Below, in pieces: positions 38,166 to 58,757 of a DNA stretch of 64,000 nucleotides. The DNA lies in the NCBI RefSeq assembly GCF_022267375.1, contig NZ_JAIZBH010000001.1, positions 2,073,501 through 2,137,500 of the forward strand, read 5' to 3'. Source of the DNA: Leptospira sanjuanensis (GTDB lineage Bacteria > Spirochaetota > Leptospiria > Leptospirales > Leptospiraceae). The notes beneath the pieces were generated by a model, which did no database searches, had not been told where the DNA came from, and saw only the letters and a list, made by a program, of their open reading frames with translations. The translations under genes were made by a program, and so were the position numbers. The first letter of the stretch is position 1; every line of letters starts with the position of its first letter.

Positions 38166-39323
38166 TCATACATTCGAATTCTTTAATTTTTTAAATATGA
38201 ATAGGATCGCTGAAGCAAGGAGACTTCCGAATAACAACGCGTAGCCGAGTAAAACGAAGGTTAACTTCAAAAAAGTAATCGTCCCATTCAAAGCGACAAG
38301 TCCTTCCGGAACGATCGGCCAAACGTATAGAAGATACATCATGATCGCGTTTTCGATCGGATCAAAAACGAGAAAGCCGAACGGCAATACGTTCCATACC
38401 TTCGGAAAATTCAGATACGTGGAGAATCTCGAATATATGGATCCGATCATCAAACAAACCGGAATCGGAAGAATCATATCCAATACGTTTCCCCAGAAGT
38501 ATAGATTCCTTCCCGTTTCACCGTAAATACCGAAAACCGTCTCTACATCCTTTGCCGTCGAAAACGGACGAAAATCCAATTTTACGGGAATCGGAGTTCC
38601 TTCTGGAACCGGGGTCATTTGCTCCAGGAGCTGCATGGATCCCGAAACGAGTACGGAAGCTCCTATAAAAAGTAGAATTCTTTTGTTCGTCGCGTGCTCA
38701 CCGATCCATTCGCTAAACCGGAGAATCCAAGGGGAAGAAACTCCTCCTAACAAAAGGAAGGAAAATCCGACGGTAATAGGAAACAAAACGCCGTGCAGGA
38801 GGGGATAAAAGTAGAATCCAGCTAACAACGATACTACGGTTAAAACCGTTAGAAAAGTTCCGATCCGTCCGTTTTCCGATCTGATCCGAATTCCCAGAAA
38901 ACCGATTCCGAATACATACGAACCGACGAATGCAGCCTCGATCCACACGAAACGAAATCCGGATTGATTCCCCTGTAGAAGATCCCAAACGCTTCCGAAC
39001 AAGCCGACCACAATCGCGGCCCAAAGCGATTTCGTCAGAAATCCGCTTTCTTTCGGAAAACTCTCGAACATGCTTCCTTGTTTTTTAAGTTCCCGAACAG
39101 AGAATAACAGACTTGCGTAAACCGGAATCCGAAGAGATCCAAAGAGAAACGAAAGATTTTTTCCCGGAAAATATCCTGATAAAAACTCGGAGGCGATCCG
39201 AGTGAATTCCTTAGCGTTCGAAAAAAAAGAGGGCGGAGTTCCGTTGATCCAATACGATTCGATTAAAACCAGATAAAAAGATAAAAGCGCCGCTCCGATC
39301 GCAAAGATCACCGAAACATTCAT
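38166..39323 (-). CDS. Uncharacterised multi-spanning membrane protein
   Basis: 385 residues with roughly ten hydrophobic helices, starting FAIGAALLSFYLVLIESYW and ending FVLLGYALLFGSLLASAILFIF. No nucleotide-binding, transporter or enzyme motif recognised. ATG start at the minus-strand 5' end; 226 bases of gene-free sequence precede it. It stands alone between the cytochrome and xseB, so context gives no function. Confidence 0.7.
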   Translation of the reverse strand: MNVSVIFAIGAALLSFYLVLIESYWINGTPPSFFSNAKEFTRIASEFLSGYFPGKNLSFLFGSLRIPVYASLLFSVRELKKQGSMFESFPKESGFLTKSLWAAIVVGLFGSVWDLLQGNQSGFRFVWIEAAFVGSYVFGIGFLGIRIRSENGRIGTFLTVLTVVSLLAGFYFYPLLHGVLFPITVGFSFLLLGGVSSPWILRFSEWIGEHATNKRILLFIGASVLVSGSMQLLEQMTPVPEGTPIPVKLDFRPFSTAKDVETVFGIYGETGRNLYFWGNVLDMILPIPVCLMIGSIYSRFSTYLNFPKVWNVLPFGFLVFDPIENAIMMYLLYVWPIVPEGLVALNGTITFLKLTFVLLGYALLFGSLLASAILFIFKKLKNSNV

Positions 39324-39549
39324 TTTGTTTTCCTTATTCCCAATTTGGATTCCATTGGATTTTATTTTCCAACAAAACGGTAAAAGGAGGATTGCCCGTT
39401 TTTTCGGATCGGAAGCAAATACGTATCCCCAGCTTATAAGTTAGGGATGCGACCGTACTGTGAAAATAAATGTTCGAAGAATTGAACGGTGAAAAGAGAT
39501 CCTAAAACGGAACTTCTACCGGAATCATTTTTAAGATAGTTCGATTCGA

Positions 39550-39858
39550 TTAGAACAAGTCTTCTTCTTCGGAAGACTTTGCAGAAGAAGACGCTGAAGA
39601 TTTCGATTCCGACTTGGATTCTCCGCCTTTGATGAATCCGGTTTTCACCGTTTTTTTTGTTTCGTCTTTGGTTAAAGCTTCGATCTTTCCTTCGGCAGTA
39701 TCCAGAATTCCTTGGCAGATCTTTTTGAGTTCCATTCCTCGTTCGTAAGCCTTGAGAGATTCTTCCAAACTGAAATCCTGGCGTTCCAATTTTTCCGCGA
39801 TTTGTTCAAGTTCCATCAGAGCTTCTTCGAATGAAATTTTAGATTTTGATTCTGCCAT
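39550..39858 (-). CDS. xseB: Exodeoxyribonuclease VII small subunit
   Basis: 102 residues. Seen: the helical core [19 protein letters not shown] and [20 protein letters not shown], and a Ser/Lys-rich tail longer than usual. ATG start with AAAGGAAA upstream; starts one base after the xseA stop. Partners with XseA for single-strand DNA degradation in repair and recombination. Confidence 0.95.
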   Translation of the reverse strand: MAESKSKISFEEALMELEQIAEKLERQDFSLEESLKAYERGMELKKICQGILDTAEGKIEALTKDETKKTVKTGFIKGGESKSESKSSASSSAKSSEEEDLF

Positions 39859-39859
39859 A

Positions 39860-41128
39860 TTAGTTTCCTTTTCTGATCACTTGCATCGTCCCACCGGAAA
39901 GCAAAACCTGCAATTCTTCTTCCGGCTTGGTTTCTTCCGGAGATCGTATAATGTTGCCTTTTTGATTTCGAACGATGGAGTAACCGCGCTTCATCGTAGC
40001 CGCCGGAGAAAGATCCTCCACCTTGGAAGTCCAAAACTCGGCCTTTTGTTTTTTATGATATAGAATATTCCGAATCTTGGATGTAAGGTTATCGTATCGT
40101 TCGAGTCGAACTTTCGCCAAATCCATTTTGTTGGAAACGGCTTTCTGCAATCGAACTCCGATCTCGTCTATTCTTTGACTTCTCTGATTGAGAAGCTGCA
40201 TCGGTTCTTTGAAAATGAATTTTCCGGACAAAAGTCGAAGCCGATCCTTGCTCGAAGAAACCTTTGCCTGCAAAGAGGTTCGTAGTCTTCCTTCCAACTG
40301 AGATAAAAACTGAAGAACGTCCTCTTCCTTCGGAACGGCGTGTTCCGCCGCGGCCGTCGGAGTGGGCGTATAAAAATCGGCGGCAAAGTCGCTTAACAAT
40401 ACGTCCGTCTGGTGACCGACAGCGGAGATGATCGGGACCCTCGAGTCAGCATAAGCCCGAATCACCTTTTCGTCGTTAAACGCCATAAGATCCTCGAAAC
40501 TTCCTCCTCCTCGTCCCGCGATGATCACGTCCACGTTCCACGAAGGTTTGTTCAATTCTTCAATGGCGGATACGATCGAATCGGGCGCTTCTTCCCCTTG
40601 AACGACGCAAGGCGCGATCAATATGTTGATCCCCGGAAATCGGGAACGGGCGACTTTGATGATGTCTTCGATCGCAGCACCCGAAGGCGAGGTCGCGATT
40701 CCGAGAGTTTTGGGAAACGAAGGAATTCTCCGTTTGCGTTCGGGATCAAAGAGTCCTTCCGCAGCCAGTTTTTGTTTCAACTTTTCGATTTGAAGAAGAA
40801 TATCGCCTTGTCCAAGTTCTTCGACCCGCGTTACGTTGAGGTTGTAAGAACCTCCCGCTTCGTAAAGAGTCACCGTTCCGTAGACTTGGATTTCCTTTCC
40901 GTCGGAGAGAGGTTTTCCGGAATAATTCTTATTGGAATAATTGAAAAAAGTGCAACGGATCAGCGATCCGGAATCTTTCAGCGAAAAGTAAATATGTCCG
41001 GAACTGGGTTTGCTGTAATTGGAGATTTCTCCCCGAACCCAGATGTTCTTTAAGTCCTTGGATCCGGTGATGAGAGTTTTGAGAATCCTCGTGACTTCCG
41101 AAACGGAAAGTGGTTTGGAATCTTCCAA
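39860..41128 (-). CDS. xseA: Exodeoxyribonuclease VII large subunit
   Basis: 422 residues. Seen: N-terminal OB domain ([19 protein letters not shown]), the catalytic domain with [20 protein letters not shown], the [16 protein letters not shown] segment and [14 protein letters not shown], followed by a long coiled-coil region and ending [19 protein letters not shown] start five bases after the preceding gene's end, no clear ribosome binding site. Confidence 0.95.
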   Translation of the reverse strand: MEDSKPLSVSEVTRILKTLITGSKDLKNIWVRGEISNYSKPSSGHIYFSLKDSGSLIRCTFFNYSNKNYSGKPLSDGKEIQVYGTVTLYEAGGSYNLNVTRVEELGQGDILLQIEKLKQKLAAEGLFDPERKRRIPSFPKTLGIATSPSGAAIEDIIKVARSRFPGINILIAPCVVQGEEAPDSIVSAIEELNKPSWNVDVIIAGRGGGSFEDLMAFNDEKVIRAYADSRVPIISAVGHQTDVLLSDFAADFYTPTPTAAAEHAVPKEEDVLQFLSQLEGRLRTSLQAKVSSSKDRLRLLSGKFIFKEPMQLLNQRSQRIDEIGVRLQKAVSNKMDLAKVRLERYDNLTSKIRNILYHKKQKAEFWTSKVEDLSPAATMKRGYSIVRNQKGNIIRSPEETKPEEELQVLLSGGTMQVIRKGN

Positions 41129-41133
41129 TCGGT

Positions 41134-42269
<1,136 letters not shown>

Positions 42270-42273
<4 letters not shown>

Positions 42274-42764
42274 GTTCCCGATTTTTTATAGAAAAGTTTG
42301 ATTCTGCTTCCGTTGTCCTGTGCTTCGATCTGAATCGTTACGACTTTTTTGTTTTGGCTTTCCGCCATGATGATCGTTTTGGAATCGGTTACTTCTTCCT
42401 GAAGGACTTTCCAATAGAGCGATTTAAAAATGGAAGAATAATAAACTTCCATCTGCTTTTTCTTAAATACGTGCGTGAACAAAAGAAAGGATTCTCTCGT
42501 ATCGAAATAACCGCGCTCGGATTTCAATTCCGTGGAATAGATCAGATCCGAACCTTCCGGAACGAATTCGATCGGAAGCGATCTCGGATTTCGAACGGGA
42601 TTATTTTGCAGAGTCAATTTATTATAACGATAGAGTTCGGTTTTATCCTTGGAAGTTTCGCCGAACGCGGGAGAGACAAGACTGAAAACCGCTGTTGTGA
42701 GAAAAACGGTTTTCCAAACGTGCTGGAACATGGAAAAAGAAAATTTCATAGATGAAAGGTTCAC
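42270..42764 (-). CDS. Secreted protein of unknown function
   Basis: 164 residues with a signal peptide (VWKTVFLTTAVFSLVSPAFG, cleavage after about 35). The mature part is small and beta-rich, without Cys or known motif. Start is GTG at 42764; ATG at 42749 is an alternative that would shorten the leader by five residues. Overlaps the transporter gene by four bases, which suggests a shared transcript. Confidence 0.65.
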
Positions 42765-42819
42765 TTTTTTTTACTTGAACCCTATGCTCCGTCACTGACA
42801 ATTCTTTTATTCATCCTCC

Positions 42820-43461
<642 letters not shown>

Positions 43462-43470
43462 AAGAATTCT

Positions 43471-43539
43471 ATCGTGAACTGGGAATTCGTATGAGTTCCC
43501 ACATTTGATCGTGAAACGGGAATTCGTATGAGTTCCCAC
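43471..43539 (+). repeat. Two tandem copies of a 32-bp hairpin repeat
   Basis: Copy 1 at 43471-43502, copy 2 at 43508-43539, 30 of 32 bases identical. Each contains GGGAATTCGTATGAGTTCCC (43481-43500; 43518-43537), which folds as an 8-bp stem with a GTAT loop and one G-T pair. It lies between convergent genes. A related partial copy, TCGTATGAGTTCCCACAA, occurs at 50842. It may act as a terminator or a REP-like element. Confidence 0.6.
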
Positions 43540-43606
43540 GCAACTTGGTCCGACAAAACAATCCGCATCAAAAAACAAAAAAACTGATTCTGATTCTGAT
43601 TCGATT

Positions 43607-45166
<1,560 letters not shown>

Positions 45167-45228
45167 GATTTTCGAACCTTCCTCTTTTTGATAGAATGGA
45201 TGGATGGAAAATTGTACCGAATCGCTCA

Positions 45229-45269
<41 letters not shown>

Positions 45270-45316
45270 GCCCCGAACAAAAAAACACTGGTACGTAAAA
45301 GAGAGTCCCGGATTGT

Positions 45317-45624
45317 ATGAAAAAAAATTCCGTCAAATCTGGATATTCAGGAGCGAAAACGATCTACATCCGCAAACTCAGGTTTGAGGAAGCCCAACAA
45401 AAACTCGAACGGGAAATCCAAGAGGCTTTTTTGGCGGGAGAAACGCTGATCGAAATCGTTCACGGAATCGGAGAGGGAATTCTCAAGAAATTGACCGTCG
45501 ATACGATCCGGTCCCATGATTTTTTAAAGGAAGTCGATTATTCGCAGTTCGGAATTTCCAATCCGGGTTCCACTTTGGTCGAAGTATTAGGTCCTGATAA
45601 GGACACTCTCAAAAGGTATCTCAA

Positions 45625-45628
<4 letters not shown>
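45317..45628 (+). CDS. Smr-domain protein
   Basis: 103 residues. Seen: KTIYIRKLRFEEAQQKLERE, the key VHGIGEGILKKL, and a final strand STLVEVLGPD. Stand-alone Smr domains are nicking endonuclease-like modules also found at the end of MutS2, but no MutS2 part is here. ATG start, overlapping cimA by four bases. Confidence 0.87.
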
Positions 45629-47735
<2,107 letters not shown>

Positions 47736-47770
47736 AAAGACGGAACGCGCCCGTTTCTCGCAAGGAAACG

Positions 47771-49340
<1,570 letters not shown>

Positions 49341-49351
49341 AAGAACCATCT

Positions 49352-50788
49352 ATGACAGACCACGCAACAGACCAGGAACTCATATCATCGACCGAAGAGG
49401 AATTTACACCGAGACAAATCGTCGCCAAACTCGACGAACATATCATCGGTCAGAAAAATGCGAAGAAGGCGGTCGCGATCGCTCTTAGAAACAGAACCAG
49501 ACGCAAAAAACTGGATCCGGAAATGAGAGAGGAAATTTATCCGAAAAACATCATCATGATCGGACCGACCGGCGTCGGTAAAACTGAAATCGCGAGAAGA
49601 CTTTCCAAACTCTGCGGCGCTCCGTTTCTCAAAGTGGAAGCGACGAAATACACCGAGGTCGGTTACGTCGGAAGAGACGTCGAGTCGATGATCCGCGACC
49701 TCGCGGTCATCTCGATGAATCTCGTAAAACAGGAATTCAGAACCCGCGTGGAAGAAACGGCGAAACAAAAAGCGGAGGAAGCGCTTCTCGACATTCTCCT
49801 CCCGTTTCCCGGAGACAACAAACACGGCGGACAAGGAATGGGATTTGCCGCCTCATCGCCGTTAAGCGATGAAGAAGAAAGAAAAACTCATTTTCTCGAA
49901 ACCAGAGAATTTATGAGAAAGAAATTAAAAAACGGAAAGCTGGACGATCAGGAAGTGGAACTCGATCTTCCGAATCCGACTATGAATCAGATTCCGATGT
50001 TGCAAGTATTCGGCGCGGGAAATTTGGACGATCTCGACAATCAGCTTCAAAACGTTTTGGGAGATATGCTTCCCAAAAAAAATAAAAAACGGAAACTCAA
50101 AATCCCCGAAGCCCTCAAAGCCCTGGAAGAATTCGAAGCGGAAAAACTTCTCGATCCCGATAAGGTCCAAAGGGAAGCGCTTCGACGCGTGGAAGAAATG
50201 GGAATTATCTTTCTGGACGAGATCGATAAGATCGCGGGAAGAGAGGGAAAGAGCGGAGCCGACGTTTCGCGGGAAGGAGTTCAAAGAGATCTGCTTCCCA
50301 TCGTGGAAGGAGCTACCGTAAACACGAAAATCGGCCCGGTCAAAACCGATCATATTCTTTTCATCGCTGCCGGTGCGTTTCACATGACGAAACCTTCCGA
50401 TCTCATTCCCGAGTTGCAGGGAAGATTTCCGATCCGAGTCGAACTCGAAAAACTGTCCCGCGAAGACTTTGAAAAAATTCTGACCGCGCCGCGTTCTTCC
50501 CTAACGAGACAATACGAAGCCCTTTTATCGACGGATGGAATTCAATTGGAATTCGCGACGGATGGAATCCAAGAGATCGCAAGAATCGCCTACGATATGA
50601 ACGAGAAACACGAGAATATCGGAGCGAGAAGACTCAATACCATCCTAGAACGACTTCTGGAAGAAGTGAGCTTTGAAGGGCCGGATCTTCCCGAAGCTCA
50701 AAGAAAGGTAAAAATCGACGGGAAATACGTGACCGATCGTTTGCAGGGAGTGATCCAGAACAAGGATCTCAGTCAGTATATTCTATAA
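49352..50788 (+). CDS. hslU: ATP-dependent protease ATPase subunit HslU
   Basis: AAA+ unfoldase that feeds proteins to HslV. 478 residues from ATG 49352, eleven bases after the hslV stop. Seen: [20 protein letters not shown], Walker [13 protein letters not shown], pore loop GYVGRD, a variable I domain, Walker [12 protein letters not shown], and the sensor/C-terminal region [18 protein letters not shown]. The long upstream frame start at 49064 lies inside hslV and is spurious. Confidence 0.96.
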   Translation: MTDHATDQELISSTEEEFTPRQIVAKLDEHIIGQKNAKKAVAIALRNRTRRKKLDPEMREEIYPKNIIMIGPTGVGKTEIARRLSKLCGAPFLKVEATKYTEVGYVGRDVESMIRDLAVISMNLVKQEFRTRVEETAKQKAEEALLDILLPFPGDNKHGGQGMGFAASSPLSDEEERKTHFLETREFMRKKLKNGKLDDQEVELDLPNPTMNQIPMLQVFGAGNLDDLDNQLQNVLGDMLPKKNKKRKLKIPEALKALEEFEAEKLLDPDKVQREALRRVEEMGIIFLDEIDKIAGREGKSGADVSREGVQRDLLPIVEGATVNTKIGPVKTDHILFIAAGAFHMTKPSDLIPELQGRFPIRVELEKLSREDFEKILTAPRSSLTRQYEALLSTDGIQLEFATDGIQEIARIAYDMNEKHENIGARRLNTILERLLEEVSFEGPDLPEAQRKVKIDGKYVTDRLQGVIQNKDLSQYIL

Positions 50789-50931
50789 GAGGGAGTTCCT
50801 ACAGATTACGTCCCATCAGACCGTTCTTCGTAGTCCGATCCTCGTATGAGTTCCCACAATTTCGGTTTTAGTACGACTGAAATCAAGCGCATTCTATTTG
50901 ACCTTTTCTTGAAAAAAAGGCAAATAGGTCC
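50789..50931 (+). repeat. Gap with partial GAGTTCCCAC-type repeat
   Basis: The 143 bases between hslU and the next gene contain GGGAGTTCCTACAG (50791-50804) and TCGTATGAGTTCCCACAA (50842-50859). The second matches the 3' part of the 43471 repeat exactly over 15 bases; the first is a looser copy of its GAGTTCC core. A TTGACC at 50899 and the palindrome-like GACCT...AGGTC around 50900-50930 immediately precede the next start codon. No gene is visible. Confidence 0.5.
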
Positions 50932-52245
50932 ATGCAATTTCCTTCATCCTTTTCAAACGTTACACTTTCATCGGTTTGGAAAAAGATTTCCAAACTTTGT
51001 ATCCTCGTTTCCGTTCTTTTTGCGTTGAACGGCTGCGAGTGGATTCAAACGGTTCTCGTAGAAGTTATCGGCGCTCCCGATAAATATAAAAGCGAAGGCG
51101 ATCCGAATCTTCTTCAACCGAATTATTCCGGAAAAGACGCGACAAAAGAAAAAATCGAAATTACTCTTACCGAAATTTCCGCGGGATTCAAACAACCCAC
51201 GGACATTCAATTCCCTCCGGGAGAATCGCAAACTTTTTTAGTCACGGAACAGAAGGGGATTCTTCGTTGGGGAAAGGTTCGAAAGAATGAAACCGGAATA
51301 TTATTAACTTTGAATGTACTTTCCGAAGCGGAACAGGGACTTCTCGGTTTGGCGTTCCATCCGAACTTTGCAAAGAACGGAAAAATTTATCTCAACTATG
51401 TGTTGAAGGTAAACGGAAAGGACACGAGCCGAGTCGGAGAATGGATCGTATCGGATCCGAAAGATATCTCGAATTCTAAAATCGCTTCCGAACGAATCAT
51501 CATGGAAGTGCAGCAGCCGTATCCGAACCACAACGCGGGACAACTCGCATTCGGACCCGACGGATATCTTTATATAGGATGGGGAGACGGAGGTTGGAAG
51601 GACGATCCGAAAAAGAACGGACAGAATCCGAAAACCTTTCTAGGGAGCATGCTTCGTGTGGATGTGAATGCGACGGAAAACGGAAAAGCGTATAAGATTC
51701 CTGCGGACAATCCTTTTATAAACGACTCTTGCTGCGCGCCCGAAACGTTCGCTTACGGTTTTCGAAATCCTTGGAGATACGGTTTCGATCCGCGGGGAAG
51801 ATTGATTCTTGCCGACGTGGGACAAAATCTTTGGGAAGAAGTCGACATCGTCGAAAAAGGAAAAAACTACGGATGGAATACCAAAGAAGCGACTCATTGC
51901 TTTGATCCGAAACAAAACTGCAAAGAGGAAGGTTTGACCGATCCGATCTACGAGTATGGAAGAGAAGAGGGGCAATCGATCACGGGCGGCTACGTTTATT
52001 CCAACGAGGCGATTTCGAATTTAAACGGGAAGTACGTCTTTGCCGATTTTGTTTCCGGGCGAATATGGGCCTTGGACCTTCCGGACGTATCGGGACAACC
52101 CGCGAAAAAAGTTTATACCCTCGGAAAATGGCCGGTTTTGATTTCTTCGTTTGGGAGAGACGCTGCGGGGAAAGTGTATTTAAGCGACTTTGGAAGCGGT
52201 AAGATCTACAGAATCGATCCATACCGAACGACCCGCAGGGAGTGA
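50932..52245 (+). CDS. PQQ-type sugar dehydrogenase-like lipoprotein
   Basis: 437 residues. Seen: signal peptide with lipobox LNGC (about residues 32-35), then a six-bladed beta-propeller of the glucose/sorbosone dehydrogenase family: [65 protein letters not shown], and [12 protein letters not shown]. Members oxidise sugars with pyrroloquinoline quinone, though some homologues are scaffold or binding proteins. No PQQ biosynthesis gene is nearby. Predicted lipid-anchored envelope protein. Confidence 0.88.
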   Translation: MQFPSSFSNVTLSSVWKKISKLCILVSVLFALNGCEWIQTVLVEVIGAPDKYKSEGDPNLLQPNYSGKDATKEKIEITLTEISAGFKQPTDIQFPPGESQTFLVTEQKGILRWGKVRKNETGILLTLNVLSEAEQGLLGLAFHPNFAKNGKIYLNYVLKVNGKDTSRVGEWIVSDPKDISNSKIASERIIMEVQQPYPNHNAGQLAFGPDGYLYIGWGDGGWKDDPKKNGQNPKTFLGSMLRVDVNATENGKAYKIPADNPFINDSCCAPETFAYGFRNPWRYGFDPRGRLILADVGQNLWEEVDIVEKGKNYGWNTKEATHCFDPKQNCKEEGLTDPIYEYGREEGQSITGGYVYSNEAISNLNGKYVFADFVSGRIWALDLPDVSGQPAKKVYTLGKWPVLISSFGRDAAGKVYLSDFGSGKIYRIDPYRTTRRE

Positions 52246-52301
52246 AGGTCGAATTCCTTTCATAAACGGACTCTCAGGATCGCCGAAAACGGTTCAACTC
52301 A

Positions 52302-52333
52302 TTGTTAAGCGACATTCGATTGTCGCTTAACAA
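52302..52333. terminator. Strong bidirectional hairpin
   Basis: Perfect 13-bp inverted repeat TTGTTAAGCGACA (52302-52314) and TGTCGCTTAACAA (52321-52333) with loop TTCGAT. It lies between convergent genes (plus-strand stop at 52245, minus-strand stop at 52441). Flanked by A/T-rich sequence on both sides. It shares the core CGCTTAA with the hairpin at 16798. Confidence 0.75.
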
Positions 52334-52440
52334 AATTATATCCTTTCAGTTCGAAAATTTGGAAAAACTGAAGTCCGACCGAATGAAACGTTCCTAAGCT
52401 ATAAAAATCATAAGGAGAATATCTAAAGCTAGAATTTTTT

Positions 52441-53271
<831 letters not shown>

Positions 53272-53307
53272 ATATCCCCGCCGAGTTTTTTAGGTATCAT
53301 TGATGCG

Positions 53308-53595
<288 letters not shown>

Positions 53596-53599
<4 letters not shown>

Positions 53600-54474
53600 A
53601 AATCCTTCACTTATCAGATCTGCATTTTCCGACTCCCGTTCCTTTCTTCCAACTCAAAGGAAAGATGTTCGTAGGATACTTGAACTACAATTTGAGAAGA
53701 AAGAAAAAATATCCGAAACAAGTTTGGGATTCGATTCTTCGGTTTATCGAAACCGAAAATCCGGACGCGATTGTTGTGTCGGGAGACATTACGAACGTAT
53801 CTCACGAACTCGAATTTAAAGAAGCGGGAAAATTGTTAAGCGAACTTCCTCGCGAAAAAGTTTTTTATATTCCGGGAAATCACGACCGCTACGTAAAACA
53901 GTCCGTAGGCGAAAATGCACTCTACGAAAAATATTATTCCGACCTTTCGGGAGAATCGATTTCGCATAACGCGCATTATATTCGTATTAAAAAAATAAGC
54001 GGACTTCATTTTGTCGGTTGGGATTCGAGCATTCCTCTTTCCATTTTAGGAGCTTATGGAAGGATACAACCGGAGATCGTTTCGCAAACGAATCGGATTC
54101 TTACCGAAAAAAAGATCGAAGACTACATTCTTGTTTGTCATCATCCGATTTGGAATCCGGCCGATCGTCAGGAAACTGAACATCATAAATTGCTAAACCG
54201 CGATGAAATCGCCTCTCTCTTAAAGGAAAAACCTCCTCTCGCGTATCTGCATGGACACGTTCATACGAACTGGGTGAAACTCCCCGGAGAATCTCTGCCG
54301 TATTACGTGGTCAATTCTGCGTCCAGCACGAGACTTCCCGATCGTCGACACGAAAGCGGATTCCATGTTTTGGAAGTCGAAAAACGGAACGTCAAAATTC
54401 AAAGATATACTTACAATTCAGAACAGTCTAAATTTACGAAAGCCCCGCTGGTTTCGTATTCAGAAAAGGAATAG
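53596..54474 (+). CDS. Metallophosphoesterase
   Basis: 292 residues. Seen: [11 protein letters not shown] (DxH), [15 protein letters not shown] (GD), [10 protein letters not shown] (GNHD), HHPIWNP, and [10 protein letters not shown] (GHxH), the full calcineurin-like set. Probably hydrolyses a phosphodiester such as a cyclic nucleotide or lipid headgroup; specificity is unknown. The start ATG overlaps the lipoyl stop (ATGA). A longer frame upstream is an overlap artefact. Confidence 0.88.
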
Positions 54475-54475
54475 A

Positions 54476-55521
<1,046 letters not shown>

Positions 55522-55543
55522 GGCGCTTTGGAGTCTGTTGTAC

Positions 55544-56253
<710 letters not shown>

Positions 56254-56337
56254 CGAAAGACAATTTTCCTGAAACGATAAAAACGTTCCGTTGATCGCTG
56301 CGAATCCGATATTCCCCGTGTACGATTGATTTTTTTC

Positions 56338-56955
56338 TCATTCTTCGTTCGTTTTTGAAGGCGCCCATCTTGGGTACAGATCCAATTCCATTCCCAACAA
56401 ACGAAACACTCGCTCCGCGATAAAATCCCCCAAGTCTTCGAGCGATTTCGGCATCTGATAAAATCCGGGAGATGCGGGTAAGATCGTTCCGCCCGCGTCG
56501 TGAAGCTCCAGCATATTCTTGAGATGAATCCGATTATAGGGGGCTTCTCTCGGAACAAGCACGAGCGTTCTTCTTTCTTTCAGCGTTACGTCTGCCGCTC
56601 TTTCAATGAGATTCTCCGTCAAACCCGCGTTAATCGAGGCGATCGTTTTCATTGAACAGGGAAGAATCGTCATCGCCTTCCAAGGATTGGAACCGGAAGC
56701 GATATCCGCTCCGATATCGGAAAAATTACGGATCTCGAATTTCTGGGAAGAAGTCTGCAGTTTGTATTTGGAAGCGATAAAGTCCAAAATTTCTTTCGGA
56801 GAAGAAACCTTACATTCCATCTCCTCCCGAAACACGCGAAGAGAAGCCGGACTGCAGATAAAAAAAGTGGTACCTTCGATCGTAAACAATGCCTTGATAA
56901 ACCGTTCCGCATAAATCGAACCGCTGGCGCCGGCCATTCCCAATACGAGTTTCAT
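56338..56955 (-). CDS. ubiX: Flavin prenyltransferase UbiX
   Basis: 205 residues from ATG 56955; a codon-longer form to 56976 is less likely because the family starts [13 protein letters not shown]. Makes prenylated FMN, the cofactor of UbiD-type decarboxylases. Seen: [16 protein letters not shown] (flavin loop), [20 protein letters not shown], and [17 protein letters not shown]. Follows ubiA on the same strand after about 150 bases. No UbiD gene is in the window. Confidence 0.92.
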   Translation of the reverse strand: MKLVLGMAGASGSIYAERFIKALFTIEGTTFFICSPASLRVFREEMECKVSSPKEILDFIASKYKLQTSSQKFEIRNFSDIGADIASGSNPWKAMTILPCSMKTIASINAGLTENLIERAADVTLKERRTLVLVPREAPYNRIHLKNMLELHDAGGTILPASPGFYQMPKSLEDLGDFIAERVFRLLGMELDLYPRWAPSKTNEE

Positions 56956-57103
56956 AGTTTGTTCCAATCCATTCAAATATTATACTATACTTTTTAATCG
57001 CGATCCGACTGTTTAAAGTCGACGATTCACGCGACATCACAGCTTCTTCAAAACCGCTCGATCATTCTTTTTTTTCCGACCTTTCGGAAAATCTTTCTCG
57101 CGA

Positions 57104-58000
57104 TCAACCGAGAATCACCAAATAAAAGAAACGGTCGATCAAAAGTCCCGCGAATAAAATCAGGGAAATATAGGAATGAATCTGATAAAACTTCGGAGGA
57201 AAAAAATTCTCCCCCGCGGCTCTTGCGATCTTATGTTCTTGAAAGAGAAGATACGCAGTAATCCCGAGAAAAACCAAAAACACCGGACCTAATCCGGAAA
57301 CGATTCCGGCGGCGAATAAAAAACCGACACAAATCACGTGACTCGCAATCGCGATCCAAAGAGAATTTCTTCTTCCGAATTTTGCGGGAACCGAGTATAA
57401 ACCTTCCTTTTGATCGAACTCCCGATCCTGAAGCGCGTACAAAATATCAAAGCCCGCAAGATTGAACGCAAGACCGATCGTCCAGAGAAGCGGTTCCCAA
57501 ACGATTTCCTCCCGAATCGCGACCCAAGTAGCGAGAGGTGCGAGACCGATCGAAAAACCCAAAATAAAATGACAAAGCCAAGTGAACCGCTTTGCAAGAG
57601 AATATCCCAAAAGAATCATCAAAGTCGGAAAGGAAAGCCACCAAGCCATCGGATTGATGAACCAACACACAACGATAAATCCGAGAGAGGAAAGAACGAC
57701 GAAGAGAATCGCGGAACGTTTGGAAATTTTTCCGGCGGGAATTTCGCGATCCTGGGTGCGTTTGTTTTTTGCGTCGATATCCGTATCTACGATGCGATTA
57801 AAACCCATCGCGGCCGAACGGGCCAAGACCATCGAAATCAGAATGAGTACGGAAAGAATCACCCATTCCAAAACGGATTTTCCGTATGTTTTTAGAAACG
57901 CGAGTAGGAAAGCGATTCCGGCAAAGGGAAGAGCGAACAGTGTATGCGAAAACTTGATGAGACTTCCGTATTGCTTCAAGGAGGATAAGGTTGTATTCAT
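57104..58000 (-). CDS. ubiA: UbiA-family prenyltransferase
   Basis: 298 residues from ATG 58000 (the TTG at 58018 is the next alternative). Seen: eight or nine transmembrane helices and the two Asp motifs [15 protein letters not shown] and [18 protein letters not shown] that bind Mg-diphosphate. Attaches the polyprenyl tail to an aromatic acid such as 4-hydroxybenzoate, or to a naphthalene/futalosine-route intermediate; the substrate cannot be settled here. Confidence 0.92.
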   Translation of the reverse strand: MNTTLSSLKQYGSLIKFSHTLFALPFAGIAFLLAFLKTYGKSVLEWVILSVLILISMVLARSAAMGFNRIVDTDIDAKNKRTQDREIPAGKISKRSAILFVVLSSLGFIVVCWFINPMAWWLSFPTLMILLGYSLAKRFTWLCHFILGFSIGLAPLATWVAIREEIVWEPLLWTIGLAFNLAGFDILYALQDREFDQKEGLYSVPAKFGRRNSLWIAIASHVICVGFLFAAGIVSGLGPVFLVFLGITAYLLFQEHKIARAAGENFFPPKFYQIHSYISLILFAGLLIDRFFYLVILG

Positions 58001-58102
58001 GTGCGACGAGACTTTCAAATTCCAAAATTCTTTTCCTACATAAAATCCTGCGGAAAGTTTAAAAAGCGATGATTTTTTCTCCGCGTCTTCAAGGATACGC
58101 TT

Positions 58103-58750
58103 ATGACCGCAGCTTTGACCCGGACTTCCTCATCCACGGAAGCCATTCGTACTTTTTTACAAAAAATCATCCAAGAACCCGAACAACATTCCCGCTGGCT
58201 CAACACGATTTCCTTTTTGGAGCACATGGGCTCCCGAAAAATTTTCGCAACACAAAGCGGAATCGGAATGGGCGAAATGATCCTTAGACACGCTTCGGAA
58301 GAGGCAAGGCACGCGCACTTTTTCAAACGAATGAGCGAACGAGTTTCCCCGGGTGCCTGCCCCGACTATCAAACGGAAAATCTTCACTGCGGTTTCCCCG
58401 CATTTTTATACTTTCAAAGGTTGGACGGAATGGTTTTGAAAAACCTAAACGCGGCCGGAATCCGGGGAAAAAAGCAGTCGTTTCTTTCCTATCTTTACGT
58501 TACCCATCTCATCGAAGAACGCGCCGATTTTCTCTATCAGGAATACGATCGGATCTTGGAAGAAAACGGAATTCCAGTCAGTTTAAAAGCAATTCTCAAA
58601 GAAGAAGAATCCCACCTCGCCGAAATGAAATCCGCCTTAACCGCGGAAGATCCGGAATACGAAACGCGTTATGCGATCTTTCAGGAAAAAGAAGAGAAGA
58701 ATTACAGGAAGTTTGAAAAATCCCTTTTAAAGTCCGTAGGACTCGCCTAA
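58103..58750 (+). CDS. Ferritin-like diiron protein
   Basis: 215 residues of four-helix type. Seen: [12 protein letters not shown] (E..EARH, about 69-80) and [10 protein letters not shown] (E..ESH, about 165-175), which give the paired ExxH metal motifs, plus [15 protein letters not shown] between them. Relatives include tRNA hydroxylase MiaE and Coq7-type hydroxylases. Divergently placed next to ubiA, so a link to quinone hydroxylation is possible but unproven. No signal peptide. Confidence 0.72.
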   Translation: MTAALTRTSSSTEAIRTFLQKIIQEPEQHSRWLNTISFLEHMGSRKIFATQSGIGMGEMILRHASEEARHAHFFKRMSERVSPGACPDYQTENLHCGFPAFLYFQRLDGMVLKNLNAAGIRGKKQSFLSYLYVTHLIEERADFLYQEYDRILEENGIPVSLKAILKEEESHLAEMKSALTAEDPEYETRYAIFQEKEEKNYRKFEKSLLKSVGLA

Positions 58751-58757
58751 GATCGAA

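Noticed and set aside
39324..39549. Hidden gene or RNA in the 226-base gap before the 385-residue membrane gene
   Set aside because: No frame with a good start; only a weak ATCCC/GGGAT hairpin near 39425-39449 and short TTGGATT direct repeats.
43471..43539. Possible CRISPR-like repeat array
   Set aside because: Only two units with a 5-base spacer, no cas genes anywhere in the window.
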